Notes: generated from the letters alone by a model not told the origin. A stretch of DNA of 33,442 nt from Aureobasidium sp. EXF-3400 (GCA_024195585.1 SWBL01000446.1:1-33442); one strand, 5' to 3'. Counted from the first letter of the stretch, positions 8,479 through 20,400 are shown. A program made the numbers and translations.

Positions 8479-10359
8479 ATGTATACCCCTCTCACCGTCT
8501 CTCGTTCCAGCACTCAAAGCAGACATATTGTCGCCGCCATCATCTTGTTTCTCATCTCGATTCTGCTGTACACACTTTCTTTTCCCTCAGAACATCATCT
8601 TCCTGAACATGTTTCACTAACCACCAAACCATCTTCGTCGTCTGGCGCGACCTACTCTGCCTCCCAATCCTCGTCTGTGAAGCCGACACCTTCTTCAAGC
8701 AACCCGGCGACCGACTTCCGTAGTCAACGTGTACCATGCAACGGCCCGAGAGGAAAGCTCATGTCAGAGAGCTACGACGACCAGATCCATCCAGTACACT
8801 ACAGAAACCTTACCTACCCACCTCCTCTCAGTGGCTCGTATGAAGCACTCAATCTCGATACATCTTGGCTTACCGCTGCCGAGAGATATGGCCCCTATGG
8901 TTTAGGAGAAGAGGAGGATGGTTACAACAGGAGTCGGGTCGATTGGTCTACCATCAACTGGGCAGATCTGCAGAACAGCTGCTCGGAGTCCAACCACCAA
9001 CGACTCCCTAATGCCTACGCTTTCGATCACGGTCGTCCGAGGTTCGCATACCGCCAGACATCCTGGACCGAGAAGTGGCTGCCTGCCTTCCTCGCGACTC
9101 CCAACATCAACCCAAGACCGGCAGCAGAGACCTCTCACCGCTCGGCCATCGTCGTCCGTGTATGGTCTACCTACCAGTACACGCCTGAGGATATGTGGAA
9201 CCTGAGATCGCTTGTCACGGAAACCGCTCTTGCAAGTGGTGGAGAATATGCCGTCTTTCTCTTGGTTGATGTCAAAGACAAAGAGGCAGGCATTCACACA
9301 AACCCAGAAGCATATGACCGTGTCCTTCGCGAATCAGTTCCGCCTGAGTTCCAGGACATTGCTGTGCTTTTCGATGACTCCCTACTGGAAAATTGGTATC
9401 CCGATGTCGTCGAGCATTTGCCCATCATGCAAATCATGCAACCTTTGCAGATATTTGCTCAGTTCTATCCTGAATTTGATCATTACTGGCAATTGGAAGT
9501 GGATTCGCGCTTCCTAGGTCACACCGGCGACATGCTCGACAAGTTCTCAAATTTTGCTAGGAATGAGCCGCGCAAGCAAGCTAGAGAAAGGGCATCCTGG
9601 GCCTACATGGCTGACTACCACGGCTCATACGACGACTTCTTCAACACTATTGATCGTGCCCTCGATGGTAATTCCTCCGTATGGGGCAATATTGACATCC
9701 ACGACTTCAAAGCTATCGGTCCTCAACCACCTGTAGAGGATCCTCACGAGGAACACTTCTCTTGGGGTGTAGGCGAAGAGGCCGATCTAATCCTCCTCAA
9801 CACGTTGGACGATGTTTCACGCAATGAGGACTGGTTTTTCAAAGGTTGGCATCACGGCTTCTCCATGGGCACGAAGCTACCCATATTCGTCTCGGTTGTC
9901 GCTCAGGGCCGCGCAAGCTGGAACCTGCTGAACGCAGTTCATCACGCCCAAGCATATGCGGGCATGCGCGTTCCGTCGGAAGCCACACTACCCAGTTTCG
10001 CTCTCTGGCATGGCCTTAAGATCAGTGCTCCACCCTTCCCCATGTACCAGTGGCCAGGTCGCGATCGTCATGAGATGGAGTTCGCTCTCAACGGAGGCGG
10101 CTTGGATGCATTCCCCGACGCCATCGCCAATGGTCCTGCACGTTATCGTGGTAGTTCACTGGGCTTCTTCACAAACGGCATGACCTGGTCGTGGTGGACG
10201 ACCTTACCCGAAGATTTGGCAAACCCTTGGTACATCAACGAAGTCGACAACCCTATATTACCCGATATGCTTTTGAACGAGGGCGGTCATCTGTATGCTC
10301 CAAATATCATGATACACCCTAGAAAGACAAATGGCGAGAAGGCGAAGCATCCTGAATAA
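8479..10359 (+). CDS. DUF3405-family type II membrane protein, likely secretory pathway
   Basis: A single exon encodes 626 aa, in the usual range for this fungal family. A short basic N-terminus is followed by one transmembrane segment (about residues 17-34, AAIILFLISILLYTLSF). Next come a Ser/Thr/Pro-rich stalk (about 48-75) and a long lumenal domain, which is the layout of Golgi type II enzymes. Features of the domain include VVRVWSTYQYTPEDMWNLRS (about 225-245), a YWQLEVDSRFLGH block with an acidic E-V-D centre that resembles glycosyltransferase DxD sites, many Trp residues, and NRS and NSS N-glycosylation sites. Function is unknown in the family; a glycosyltransferase-like role is inferred from topology and the acidic motif only. 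It is convergent with the MFS gene (528 bp between stops). The ATG is the first in frame and directly precedes the anchor. Confidence 0.88.
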   Translation: MYTPLTVSRSSTQSRHIVAAIILFLISILLYTLSFPSEHHLPEHVSLTTKPSSSSGATYSASQSSSVKPTPSSSNPATDFRSQRVPCNGPRGKLMSESYDDQIHPVHYRNLTYPPPLSGSYEALNLDTSWLTAAERYGPYGLGEEEDGYNRSRVDWSTINWADLQNSCSESNHQRLPNAYAFDHGRPRFAYRQTSWTEKWLPAFLATPNINPRPAAETSHRSAIVVRVWSTYQYTPEDMWNLRSLVTETALASGGEYAVFLLVDVKDKEAGIHTNPEAYDRVLRESVPPEFQDIAVLFDDSLLENWYPDVVEHLPIMQIMQPLQIFAQFYPEFDHYWQLEVDSRFLGHTGDMLDKFSNFARNEPRKQARERASWAYMADYHGSYDDFFNTIDRALDGNSSVWGNIDIHDFKAIGPQPPVEDPHEEHFSWGVGEEADLILLNTLDDVSRNEDWFFKGWHHGFSMGTKLPIFVSVVAQGRASWNLLNAVHHAQAYAGMRVPSEATLPSFALWHGLKISAPPFPMYQWPGRDRHEMEFALNGGGLDAFPDAIANGPARYRGSSLGFFTNGMTWSWWTTLPEDLANPWYINEVDNPILPDMLLNEGGHLYAPNIMIHPRKTNGEKAKHPE

Positions 10360-10887
10360 GAAGATGATGGACAGCAAGTGTCCAATGGCCACTGTGCCTT
10401 GGTTGATTACTTGAGGCCCTCTTGGCAGTTATGATTCACGGCTCTCTTTTTCAGTCGCGCCTTGCTTGCATTAAAAGGTGTGGTTTCTCTGGTTATTAGC
10501 GCATTCTGCTTTTGGGTTTTTGGTAAGCGGGAGTTTCAACGGAACAAACAAGCATTTGTTGGATTTCGTGTCTTGAATTCAGGGGTTTCTAGCATAGGTA
10601 TTGCAAGAACGATGTGTTCGATATTCTCCAAACCGGAACGCCCCCGATACCTTTGCAGCCAGTGTATAGTCTATATGTACATGTATTTGAGTGCAACTGC
10701 AACACGAAATTCCGGACGCCCTACGCCCACCTAGATATTTTTTGTTACATATTTCGAAGATGAAGGAATCGCGTAGAAACAAGTTCTCTACCAAAGACTT
10801 TGAGGCCTTCGAGGGAGACCGAAAGAATCTCTGAATGGAGAATTCAGTACCGCCATGGAAACGTTCATGTCTAGGAAGGATCCTATC
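10360..10887. other. Convergent 3' intergenic region
   Basis: Shared 3' flank of the DUF3405 gene and the MFS gene, which end towards each other. It probably holds both 3' UTRs. No gene, repeat or RNA was seen. Confidence 0.5.
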
Positions 10888-12558
10888 TTAGTAGACGGTT
10901 GCCAGCTTACTGCGTCTTCTGAGCAAGGGCCCAAAGAAGTAAAGGATATACACCAAGGCAACCAGACCCAGAGAGATGAAAGCCAGAGTAGCAAACGCCC
11001 AAGTGGAGCTCATGTTCTGGAACATGGCAACACCAGCATGGCACATAGCGGCCGCAATCAAGAACGATGGAATCAAGAAAGCAGCAACAGCAGATCCAGC
11101 AACATTGCTATATGTGTCGCCGAGATAGTTGAGCATTCCCAGCCAGAGCAAAGGATCGCAGAAGCCGAGGACACCGCCTGCGACGATGGGGGACCAGTAA
11201 GAAGTCTTTCCGTTGGAGGTAAAGGCGAACCAGAAGAGGGTGATGGGGAACAACCAGACAGTGACCAGAGAAGTGAGGAAGCGGGCTTCGGGGCGGTGCT
11301 TGCCGTGCTTGAGATGGTCCTTGCGGAAGAGGTAGGTTTGGACGGGCACGAAGATGAACATGACGGTTACACCGACGCAGAAGTTGAGATACGACAGACT
11401 GGCGCCGACGTAGCTGAGGCCATTGTTATCGACAAAGACGTCGAATACACCATCAAGGTACAGGAACAGTAGGCTATCAAAGTGTTAGTAGGTGTTTACG
11501 AAGTAACGAGCAGGGTTACTGACCCATAGGCGAAACCGTTGTAGAAGCCGAGGAAGATGACGATGGGCTCGGTACACATGATACGCAATGCCATTGTCAA
11601 GACGAAGCGGATCTCTTGGAATACATTGACCTTGGTCATTTCGGCAGCAATAACCTTGGCGTTGGGGTCATCGGTATTGCGCTTCTTGACTGCTCTCGCG
11701 ATGACGATGGTGGGGAGTGTCTCTGGCATGAAACACATCACGAGTGCAAAAGCACCACCCCAAATGATGTTCATGTAGAAGACTGGCGCTTCAGGTCAGC
11801 AGGTTCAATAGGTTCAGATAAAGGATTGATGCGTACTCCAGCGCCAGCCCATGTGTGGGTTGATTCCAATCCATTCACCAATGGGTGATCCCAGACTTGC
11901 GCCATAGTTGGAGCTCAGTACGAAGAGAGCCATTGGCTGACCTGCACCATCTTCGGCCTACATGAGGATTGTAAGCAAGCTGGTCTACAGCAGACACCTG
12001 AATATGATCACATACACCGAAGAGATCGATAATGGTTCCTGCGACGTTTGACAAAGCAGTAGATCCAGCAACACCGACCAGGAAGCAGAAAATGATGAGC
12101 ATAGGCAGATTGTACGCTAAAGCACAGCCAATGTTCAGAATCGCATAGAGCAAAATGGATCCAACGTAAACCCATTTGCGACCTCCAAGATCTGACAATG
12201 GTCCAAGGAAAACAGGTCCAACAGCAGTTCCGATGATGAACATCGATTGGCCTAGCGTCACAACCTGAAGCGTACAAGGGAATTTATCCTGGATCAAGGA
12301 CTCGACTGAGACGTACATGGTCGAAGTCATAGTCACGTAAACCTGTAGTAAACAGTAGACAGTGATGACGAACCACTTCTTCCATAACCCCCAGTGCATA
12401 GGATGTGCCTCATCTGTGCCCTTGATCTGCTCCAGTACATCCAGAGGTGTCGTACCAGAAGCTCTGCGGGCCTCCAGATCAGATTGAAGAGGTTCACTGT
12501 GAGCAGAAGACGGCGCTGAGCCGCCTTTCTTCTCCTGTTCTGCGTATACACCAGACAT
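10888..12558 (-). CDS. MFS transporter, DHA1 (drug:H+ antiporter) type
   Basis: Four exons on minus: 12558-12016, 11957-11837, 11782-11524 and 11473-10888. Introns are 58, 54 and 50 nt and all fit frame; the product is 502 aa. A hydrophilic N-tail of about 60 residues is followed by 12 likely membrane segments. Motif A of the major facilitator superfamily is clear between helices 2 and 3 (G119-PLSD123-LGGR127-K). Later features typical of fungal DHA1 pumps include the LFGAEDGAGQPMALFVLSS, SPIGEWIG and FMPETLP blocks. Such proteins sit in the plasma membrane and export drugs, polyamines or metabolites using the proton gradient; the substrate here cannot be told. The start is the first in-frame ATG. 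No biosynthetic cluster lies beside it, so a general efflux role is more likely than export of a cluster product. Confidence 0.92.
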
Positions 12559-13239
12559 TGCTTCCTGAGATCAGGTTGGTCCAAGAAAAAATCTTTGCCG
12601 TTGTGATCCGAGAAAACCCAGTGGGATGCCAAAAACCAATAATTTTGAGGTTTCAGGCAGTCAAAGGCAAGGGCGATTAGGCCAGTCACTCTCAGGCTTC
12701 GTTCGACTTGTTGTTTCGCGCGCACAGATGGCGGATTGGCCGGTTGACGAGGCTACAGAATGCACATTTCCTTTCGATTGGGATGGGATAATGATAATTA
12801 TTAGTGCTGCACGGATCAAGGTAGACCCTGACGGCGATGACGTTGGCCCGAGGCTTTAATGCGCCTGTGTTGCTTGACATGCTTGCTTTATCTTGTGAGG
12901 TCAAAGGCAGTCAGGATGCCGCTACAAATTCAGACCAGGATTGAATGTGGCACTTGATGTATTCTATTCGCACTACACTTCAGAACATTGTGGCTTCTTA
13001 TGAGAAGCGACTCACTGTTCTCCTCATTTGCGAGCTGTCAACTAATGCCAAGACAGACGAAGAAGCCGACTTTGCGGTAAACTTTCTTCAGCTGGGCCCT
13101 TGCCCTTATCTTGTCAAAAGAAAAAAGCGAGTCCCTCGATCCGACCCTTGTCAGACCATGTAATGGGTTAGCGACAGGTGATCACTCAGTCTATGTTGAG
13201 TTGATGAGGTATATATTGGGTCTGAAAAGCATTACAAGC
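12559..13239. promoter_or_regulatory. Upstream region of the MFS gene
   Basis: It holds the MFS promoter and the 5' flank of the 5S gene. A short A/T-rich stretch (ATAATGATAATTATTAG, about 12787-12803) is the only obvious local bias. No gene was recognised. Confidence 0.35.
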
Positions 13240-13358
13240 ACATACGGCCACAGTCAGCTGAAAACTGGGCATTCCGTCCGCTCTGCCATACATAAGCAGT
13301 TGAACGGCAGATTAGTACTACGGTGGGTGACCACGTGGTAATCCCTGCTGCTGTATGT
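13240..13358 (+). rRNA. 5S ribosomal RNA gene, complete, dispersed single copy
   Basis: The 119-nt span begins ACATACGGCC and ends CTGTATGT, which pair as helix I (nine pairs with one G-U). It contains the conserved 5S core GAAAACTGGGCATTCCGTCC and the GGTGGGTGACCAC block of the internal promoter and helix region. Helix II forms (CAGCTG with CAGTTG). TACTAC pairs with GTGGTA and GTGG with CCAC, and CGGCAG pairs with CTGCTG, so the arms are intact. A TTTT run (13358-13361) gives the Pol III terminator. Filamentous ascomycetes carry 5S genes dispersed rather than in the rDNA repeat. The sequence differs from the commonest fungal 5S in several stem positions, but pairing is kept, so it looks functional or a functional variant rather than a pseudogene. 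Confidence 0.9.
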
Positions 13359-13361
13359 TTT
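13358..13361 (+). terminator. Pol III terminator of the 5S gene
   Basis: A four-T run directly overlaps the 3' end of helix I of the 5S gene. Confidence 0.75.
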
Positions 13362-14237
13362 GGTTCCTTTCCTTTTGATCTTCTTACTCTGAAAAACACC
13401 ACGCCTCCCCCTACCGATTCATGACTTTGATGTCCGTAGACACAAACAAACCACGGTTCTGCAGGCTGCGCGCTGTTCATCTAATGCAGAACCACCCTCT
13501 AAGCTCTAGAGGCCTCAAGGATTCCTTAGCCGCTTCAGTCTTCCGCCATACTCCATTTCCAAGGACCTCTGTTCGAGGACAGTCTAGCCTCTTTGATTTG
13601 TTGAGTACTACCATCATATAGAAAGACTGCTGACTAGACGTGGTGACCTTCGTCATCAGAAGACTTTACCACCTCTTACAATTCCATCTATTCGTTGCCT
13701 CATCTTTTCTCTTTTTCCTTACTACCCCTCGCTCTCCCTAGTCTGTCTTGTATATCTTGCTACGCACACTCTTTCATTATCATATCTCCTTATCCTTACA
13801 CCTCAGTGACTCACCCATGGGTCTTCCATGATGCACATTCATTCAATCCTTACCATTGCAGTCCTCGGCTAGGAAATGTGCGAGGCAACCAGCCCGACCT
13901 ACGGCATTAAACTCGATGCCCTGTTCTTCGGCCATTAAGCACCACGTCGGTCATGGACTCAACCCCGTGACATGCTCCAAAAACGCCCGACCTCGTGCAA
14001 TTATCGGTCTCAGTCTGGCAACCGCACAATGGGCAGTTGAGCACAATAATGAGTGGAAGAGATGGATGCTTCGGAGCTCGACAGGCAACTTACCAAGACA
14101 GGGATGCCAGCGTAATGAATGGCCACCGACTCATTCCTGGCAAGGCGACCCGGGCCAAGTCACCCGTTGCAACTACCGAGAGGACAATGCTGGAGCTGGA
14201 CAACTTCGTCCTAGTCATCCTCCCAATCGAAACCGCT
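13362..14237. other. Intergenic with pyrimidine-rich tract
   Basis: Between about 13690 and 13810 the plus strand is strongly C/T-rich, like a fungal promoter or leader. It is followed by a short frame at 13828 (MMHIHSILTIAVLG, then TAG) that continues in frame for 21 more codons to a TAA at 13936. This resembles a signal peptide but is too short to call. No other gene was seen on plus; the minus-strand gene ends at 14238. Confidence 0.35.
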
Positions 14238-15162
14238 CTAGGTATCGTGCGGGCCGGGAGGCTGACGAATGATTTCGTGCAAGTTATTCCCAGGTTGCGA
14301 CAACCGGTCCCCGATGGTCCGATTCCATTCCCGTAGAGCGTTGTGACACTCCTCGCGACAGAAGTTGTCGGGCCAGCCATGATCACGATAAATCTGTCGA
14401 ACTTCCTGCACAATGTCACGGAGTCGTCAGTATATCGCCCTACATGATCAAAAGAGAACGCAAAACGCACATCTGTCGCACGATCATGGCGAAGCATTAT
14501 ACCACCTTCGACGTTGAAGGGATTCGCCGTCCATTCCAATGACCTGAATTTCTGTTCCCACAAAGCCAGAAGATCGGCCACGGGTAACGTCTCAGAATAC
14601 CGCCAGACCTCTGGTGTTGTTTCTAGATCAGGCACGCCTTTCTTTCGAGGCGCTTGTGGTTGGTAGTCGGTGGCTGTGACTTTACAAGATATAGTTAGAT
14701 GGATCGTACATAACAAAGAGTCGACTGTGATGTTGAGCACTAACCTTTCTTCGTATCTAGAAGTAGCAAGCTGCCATAGTAATCTTCACCCTCGTCGGTC
14801 AAGACCACCACATCAGGCGGGAAATCCTCGTTGCCGGCAGGTATGAATTGAAATCTTGTTCCTTCGGCAACCTTGTATTCCCCAATCTTCCTGTAGTCTA
14901 TTGCACTAGTGCCGAATGCGACTTGGGTGTTGTAATCCTCTGAAGGCTCGATATACGGCAGATGGCGTAGAAGCTCAATCACTGCTTCGGTTTTCTTCAG
15001 CCCAGCGAGTGAATCTTGGGTGATGCTGGGCCAGCCTTCCTTGGGGGGCTCGACAATGCAATTGCGCGGAATGGCTCTGAGATCATTCGCCAGAAAATGA
15101 TAGTATTTGCGTACAGCATCCACGGCGGGCTTCTGAGAGAGTTCATTACTATTGCCAGCCAT
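14238..15162 (-). CDS. Ascomycete protein of unknown function, 264 aa
   Basis: Three exons on minus: 15162-14745, 14679-14471 and 14405-14238. Both introns are 65 nt (GTTAGT...AAAG and GTGCGT...GCAG) and frame is kept throughout. The ATG at 15162 is the first in-frame ATG. The N-terminal half contains EPPKEGWPSITQDSLAGLKK followed by TEAVIELLRHLPYI, a pattern I associate with a widespread uncharacterised ascomycete family whose members read GWP-IT...K-T--VI-LLRHLPYI. The C-terminal exon contains YRDHGWPDNFCREECHNALR, with two nearby Cys and a charged helix. No signal peptide, membrane span or catalytic motif was seen, so a soluble intracellular protein is likely. Intron 1 has a CTAAC branch point. 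It is divergent from the four-exon gene at 15985, sharing about 820 bp of upstream DNA. Confidence 0.82.
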
Positions 15163-15984
15163 TGTGTCTGTGTGCTTCTTTGTCTGGGGCAATTTGCTAC
15201 GCAGGTTGATGTGTACTTGCGTCCGGCGGAGAAAAAGGATGATCTCTGTTCAGATGTTTGCTCGAGGTCTTAAGCGTTCCCTGTGAAGGCGGGGCAAAGT
15301 GACACGCTGGCATGATAATTCATTATCCGCTTATGGAATCTAAGATCAATTTTGATTTGATTAAGTAGCTTACTATAATTCTAAACCCACTTATCCTGGG
15401 TCTGGAGATATGCATATCTATACCTACCTTAGATCTCATAGATGAAAAGGTCTATTTGAAAATACTAGATGAGTGTAGTGCAGGGCAGGCAGCTGCTGAC
15501 ACAGTATGAGCTGAATGGAACCCTTTTTGAGAATCATGGAGGACTCCTACCTAGCTGAGGTCGGTGTGGCTCCTGCTCTGACCACTAAGAAGGATCAGGC
15601 GGAATGCAGATATACTCCGTATGCATACAATACAATGGCGAAGGATCTTTCCTGGGAAGTCAGTTTGAGTGCAGTCGGACTGTAGACGGGTACACAATAA
15701 TAGCTTTCCATGCGCGAACAGAACTTCATTAGCACTTGCCCCGAAGATAGCCTGTTGGTCTCGGTCACCGGATCAATCGATCACTCGCCTAGGTTGTAAG
15801 TTCGCTTCTCTACATTATCCCAGTCGACAGCCGAGACAATCGTTTGCTTGTATGCATGCGTCGTTTGCTCGGCATCGCGCATGAACGTCGAAGGAGCATC
15901 ACCCACAATCATTCGATCAGTCTTAATCCTCACCTGCACCTTCCCGCATCCTCAACTCATTTCTATCAACAGACATCAGCCAAT
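15163..15984. promoter_or_regulatory. Divergent promoter region with AT-rich patch
   Basis: Shared upstream DNA of two divergent genes. About 15310-15480 is AT-rich and contains a perfect 14-bp palindrome AGATATGCATATCT (15406-15419). The last 80 bp before 15985 are C/T- and A/C-rich, as in fungal leaders. Confidence 0.4.
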
Positions 15985-17427
15985 ATGCCACGCCAACGCG
16001 AGACGCTACCATTCGTCTGCTTCGCACCAGAAGTTGAACTCCACAGCGATTGCCAGAATGAGCCTTTCTCAAACGATGCCACTTTCCACGCCGATGACAG
16101 AAACAAGATCTGGATCGGCTACCGCAACGATCTGGACACCAGCTACAATGGCGGTATGACCTTTCGCCAAGTTCTTGCTCAGGCAGAGATCAACCTTCTG
16201 CAAGCCATGAGCGCCAAGCCGAACAGTAATCAGCGAGCTCAATGGCTAGAGGCATTTCCAGGCGTCGCAACTAAAGCCAGCGACCACGTTGTCCAGCAAC
16301 TAGAACACGGAGAACGTGCCTTCAAGCAGGCAATCTGTCCAAATGCCTTGTGCAGAGAACGTGGCGAACTGTTGCAGATGGAGTGGATCGCTATTGAACC
16401 CAACTCCTCTAGTTCAAAGAAGAGCGTCGAAGGATTCGTAAGTTACCCAATGCACAGCACTTATGTGGTTGTTGACCTTGGTGTATAGCTCGTCGGATAT
16501 ATCTTCCGTCTACAAGGCCAAGAGATGATCTCCATCTGTCGCAATTACTATTTCGATCTATACCGCTTCCAGAGGAGAGATGGCACTGTCTCCCCTGACA
16601 TGTTCCTACGCACGGTGTAAGCATATTGTTATATGGCTATGTCTCATATGTACATAAACACTGACGCATCACCTACAGGCAGTCTGATGATAGTTCTCAA
16701 GCTGCAGCCAAACCAGCTCCTAGCGCAAGCTCAAAGAAAAGCATGGTACGTTAGAGCTGGTCAAATAATGATGAGCCTGACTGAATCTCTCTAGAAACGT
16801 CAACGTCGCTCTGTCAGACTACAGTCGTCTGAAGCCCTGGACAACGAAGTTCTAGAGGATGGCTCTGCCGACGATGAACCCTCAACGACAACTGCGCATG
16901 CTCTCGATGACAACACTGTTCGAACATCTCCCGGCATACCGGCCATCGAGCCTGCGGAAATTCTGGAGGATGAAGTCCATGACAAAGAGGGAGAACTCGT
17001 TCCAGCCAGTACCGTCGTCGGTCCACTATCAACCAGGGACGAGTACAAATGGATGATCTGCCAAATCTGTCACACATACGGTGCACGCGCACTCACCATG
17101 CCGAACATCGCCAGCCATATCAGGACTCTAGATCAGGCGGTCAGAGAAGACAACAGACTTGTCCTGTGCCAGTCATTCGCAAAGATCATGACAATCCTGG
17201 TTACCACAACTTCACCGAACCCGGTTTCCAACTTCTTGGATGAGGTATATGAGAACATGGTCAAGAGCGTCATTGCTGAGTTCGGTATGGACCTTCTGAG
17301 CAGGAACGAAGGAGCTGTGTTCATGGAGAGCATGGGCAGAGCTATGGTCGCGGGTCAAAGTGAGGACTTGAGCATGGCATATGCTGCTCTGAGAGCATCG
17401 ATGATAGCCTATGCAGGTCGTAAGTAA
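15985..17427 (+). CDS. Hypothetical protein, 426 aa, four exons
   Basis: Exons are 15985-16437, 16489-16616, 16679-16745 and 16795-17427; introns of 51, 62 and 49 nt have good GTAAG/GTACG donors, and the second and third carry CTGAC branch points. No family is recognised. Residues 1-151 form a probably folded region with an ICPNALCRERGE segment holding two Cys. Exon 2 (about 152-193) reads LVGYIFRLQGQEMISICRNY and is Arg/Tyr-rich. Exon 3 and the start of exon 4 are Ser/Ala/Lys-rich with a basic KKSMKRQRRS run (about 214-223) that could be a nuclear localisation signal, then an acidic linker to about 290. A C305-x2-C308...H324 group may be part of a metal site, but a standard C2H2 finger is not complete. 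The C-terminus is helical. A nuclear regulator is possible; this is inference. Confidence 0.75.
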
Positions 17428-20400
17428 GGGGTCGAAGAACCATCAGTCACGTGTTGGAAGAGCCTCAACGCCTCTTGGCTGTCACGCAGTAGCGTAGGTA
17501 GTCCAACATCATTTGGTAACAAAGCTGATTCGGCATGCGATCCAAGACTGTGGTTGGGTAACCTACAACTAATTAGTGTATCAAACGATAGTTTGCGCCG
17601 ATCCTGCAAGACGTCTCCATACACTACAAGCGTTATAGCAAGACCTGGCCACTATAGACCATGATACTAAGACATGCAGTCTGTGGGGCCGGTCATATGT
17701 CCATTGGACGTTGACCATACGGCCAAACTCTAACGAGACGTGAAACAAAGACAGCGACGTGATGGTGCCCAGAGTGTGGATCGTTGCCGTTATGTTTCTG
17801 ATCACATCGTCAGATAGTCAAGCCGTTACACCTTCTCCGCATCTCTTCACACTGAGACACCACCAACCACAATCGTTGCAGGATCTAAGTGTTGAGCTTG
17901 TTTGATCGCCAAATCTGCTGCACGCGTAGACGGCGAGCTCGTGGGGCACACGTGATGGGCTTTCGTAACTTATACCTATAAGGAGCAGAACCATAACTCT
18001 TTAGTGAGACATCAGAGCGATCCGTCGGGATCAGTGGTTCAACGTTGCGGTCATATCCCCGTATATGCAAGCAACTGTACTCTATTGCGTGTTAAGGAAC
18101 GGTCCGACGCGACTCCAGCATGACGTTTAGTGAACGCGGAAGTGGGTGGCCAGGATCTTGGGTGGCTACTGCACGAAGCCAGACTAACTGTACCTCATGG
18201 ATCCACTCGCTTGCTTGTATCATGGCGTGGTATAAGAGATTGTTTCGCGTATGTCTGGGTTACGCAGATTGATGGGTCATGCGCAGAGGTTTGCAAAGCA
18301 ACGTGCTCTTTGACATTCCAAGTTGTACCTGTGCGATGATAAGTTGTCCGTGTTGGGCAAAAGGTACTTGTGCGTGAGCGCTGGTGAAGGCCGAGCCAGA
18401 GCGATCATTGCCTCGTTCGCCTTTGCACTTGTTCCAGGGTCCCCAGCTGTCAGGTCATGGTGGAGTAAAACCAGTATAACCGTTTGAAAAGCGTTGCAAG
18501 TTGGTCCTATCTTGGGCTCAACTGTCGCAGTGAGGTATGCTATAGGATCTGGTTCCTCAATATGCTGATATTTGTCGCACCGTGGATATAGAGTTATACA
18601 ATCAGTTCGAAACAGAAGCGACATCTGTAGAAAGACATTGTCATAATGGCTTTCTATTGATAGTCCTCACAAATTGGGAAGATTATGCGTCTAAATAGCT
18701 TACAGTTTTACCATGTGGTACCGTAAGCGGATTTTGGCACATGGCGGAAGGAAATGCTGGGTAAAGGTCTCGGACGAGAAGGTGCGATGCAAGTCCTTCT
18801 ACGGTCGAGTAATATCTGGCCGCACCAGAGATGTCCGGAAGGCCTGACCATGATGTCGAGAGGTAACTGCTACGTGCCCTCGAGCTGGTCGACTCGAACC
18901 AAAGTCTTTAAGAAGGAATGCTTTGAATCGAGGGCAGTCTTGTCCGGGTACGGGAACGTGATGCGAAACGCAAATACAGTGAAGGGTGCAGATGATGTAC
19001 GGGCTCCTTCTATGCCAAAGCAACTCTTTGCCACACCGAAACATGCATGATACGAGGGCAATACGAAGCGCACGAAGTCAGAGGTCGTGCTAGAAGTGCA
19101 CCAGGTGTTTCAGGTCCGTATTTAATGGAGGCTGAGCTCATCCAGGGTCCAGGCTTCCTGACCGACATTTAACCAGCCAACCTATTTTCTTCTGGCGCCT
19201 GGAACATATCTTCCAGAAGATGCTTCCGGGGCAGCGAACTGAGTTTCAGCAAACACAGCGAAGACGATCAGAGCTGAAACGATAGAAGGCGAGGTGATTG
19301 CGTCCTGTATGGCCACGCGACAAGTGTCGTCGCGACTACGTGACATACAGATGCTTTGTGCATTTACATGCACGCATGTTGGCATATTTTGAATTCATCA
19401 ATGCTGCTTGCACGGGACAGAGATCTGCATGTAATATCAAATCAATTGAGTCAAAATGGCCCCCCTCAAGTTGCGAGCATCGATCAAAATCACTGAACGC
19501 CTCGCTAGAATAAGCAATCTACAGATTCGAAGCCAGCAACCAGGTACCTGGTGCGGCTGCATGAGTACCTGAATCCGGAGCTGACTCTGGGGAGTACAAT
19601 ACTGTCCAGTGAGACCGTGCTGTGCATGAACCAAGGGAACATGGATGATTATCCCAATAGGTCGAGTACACCATGCGTCAGCTCTGTGCCTTCTGATTAC
19701 AAACTTTGAGCGCGTTGGCTCCTCAGACAGATCGGAAATAACTGAGATGGCCAGGGATTTGGGCTAGAATAATACCAAAGGGTCTGTGAGCCTACACGTG
19801 CCATGTGCAAAATTAACAGGATTGGTATGGAAGGCCATGGGTAACCAGATGTCAAGCGGTACGGGCCATCTCAGGGTCTCTCTGGGGGAAATGGCCGACA
19901 GTCTGAGCGAACTTGAAACGCGAGGTTTTACCTGCACCAAGACTAGAAAGATATTTTGTTCTCGAAACCGAGTCAAGGCGAGAAGAACTGATGCCTCGAT
20001 GGTCTGTGACTTTAGGGTAATGGTCCGCGATTCGGAAGCAAAGAAAAAAAAAAAAACAGCAAAAGGTTCAGCGATTTGTCGGAGGCTAGGCAGCTGGCAG
20101 CCGTTGGCGGTGAGGTCCAGGAGGCACGCACAGCATCATTCTAAAATCGCGGCCTCGCAACAGACCGAGGCTGTGCTCCTTTTGTTCGAACGAGGAATGC
20201 AATGCTGCATCATGGCGCAGATAATAGCGTCAACGAAGGTGCAGAAATGCATCGTTCCACTCTAGAAGTTCTATTTTATGATTGCGTATCGTAGTAGCAA
20301 CGGTATGCACGCAAATACCCCGAGAATCATTCAGCAAGGCTGTACGAGCTGCGTGTCGACCATTGTACAAGTTCGGGTGTACGACCCGAGTTTCGGGGCT

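Noticed and set aside
19786..20265. 159-codon plus-strand frame
   Set aside because: It does not begin with a supported ATG and leader, and contains the A13 run as poly-Lys. No motif.
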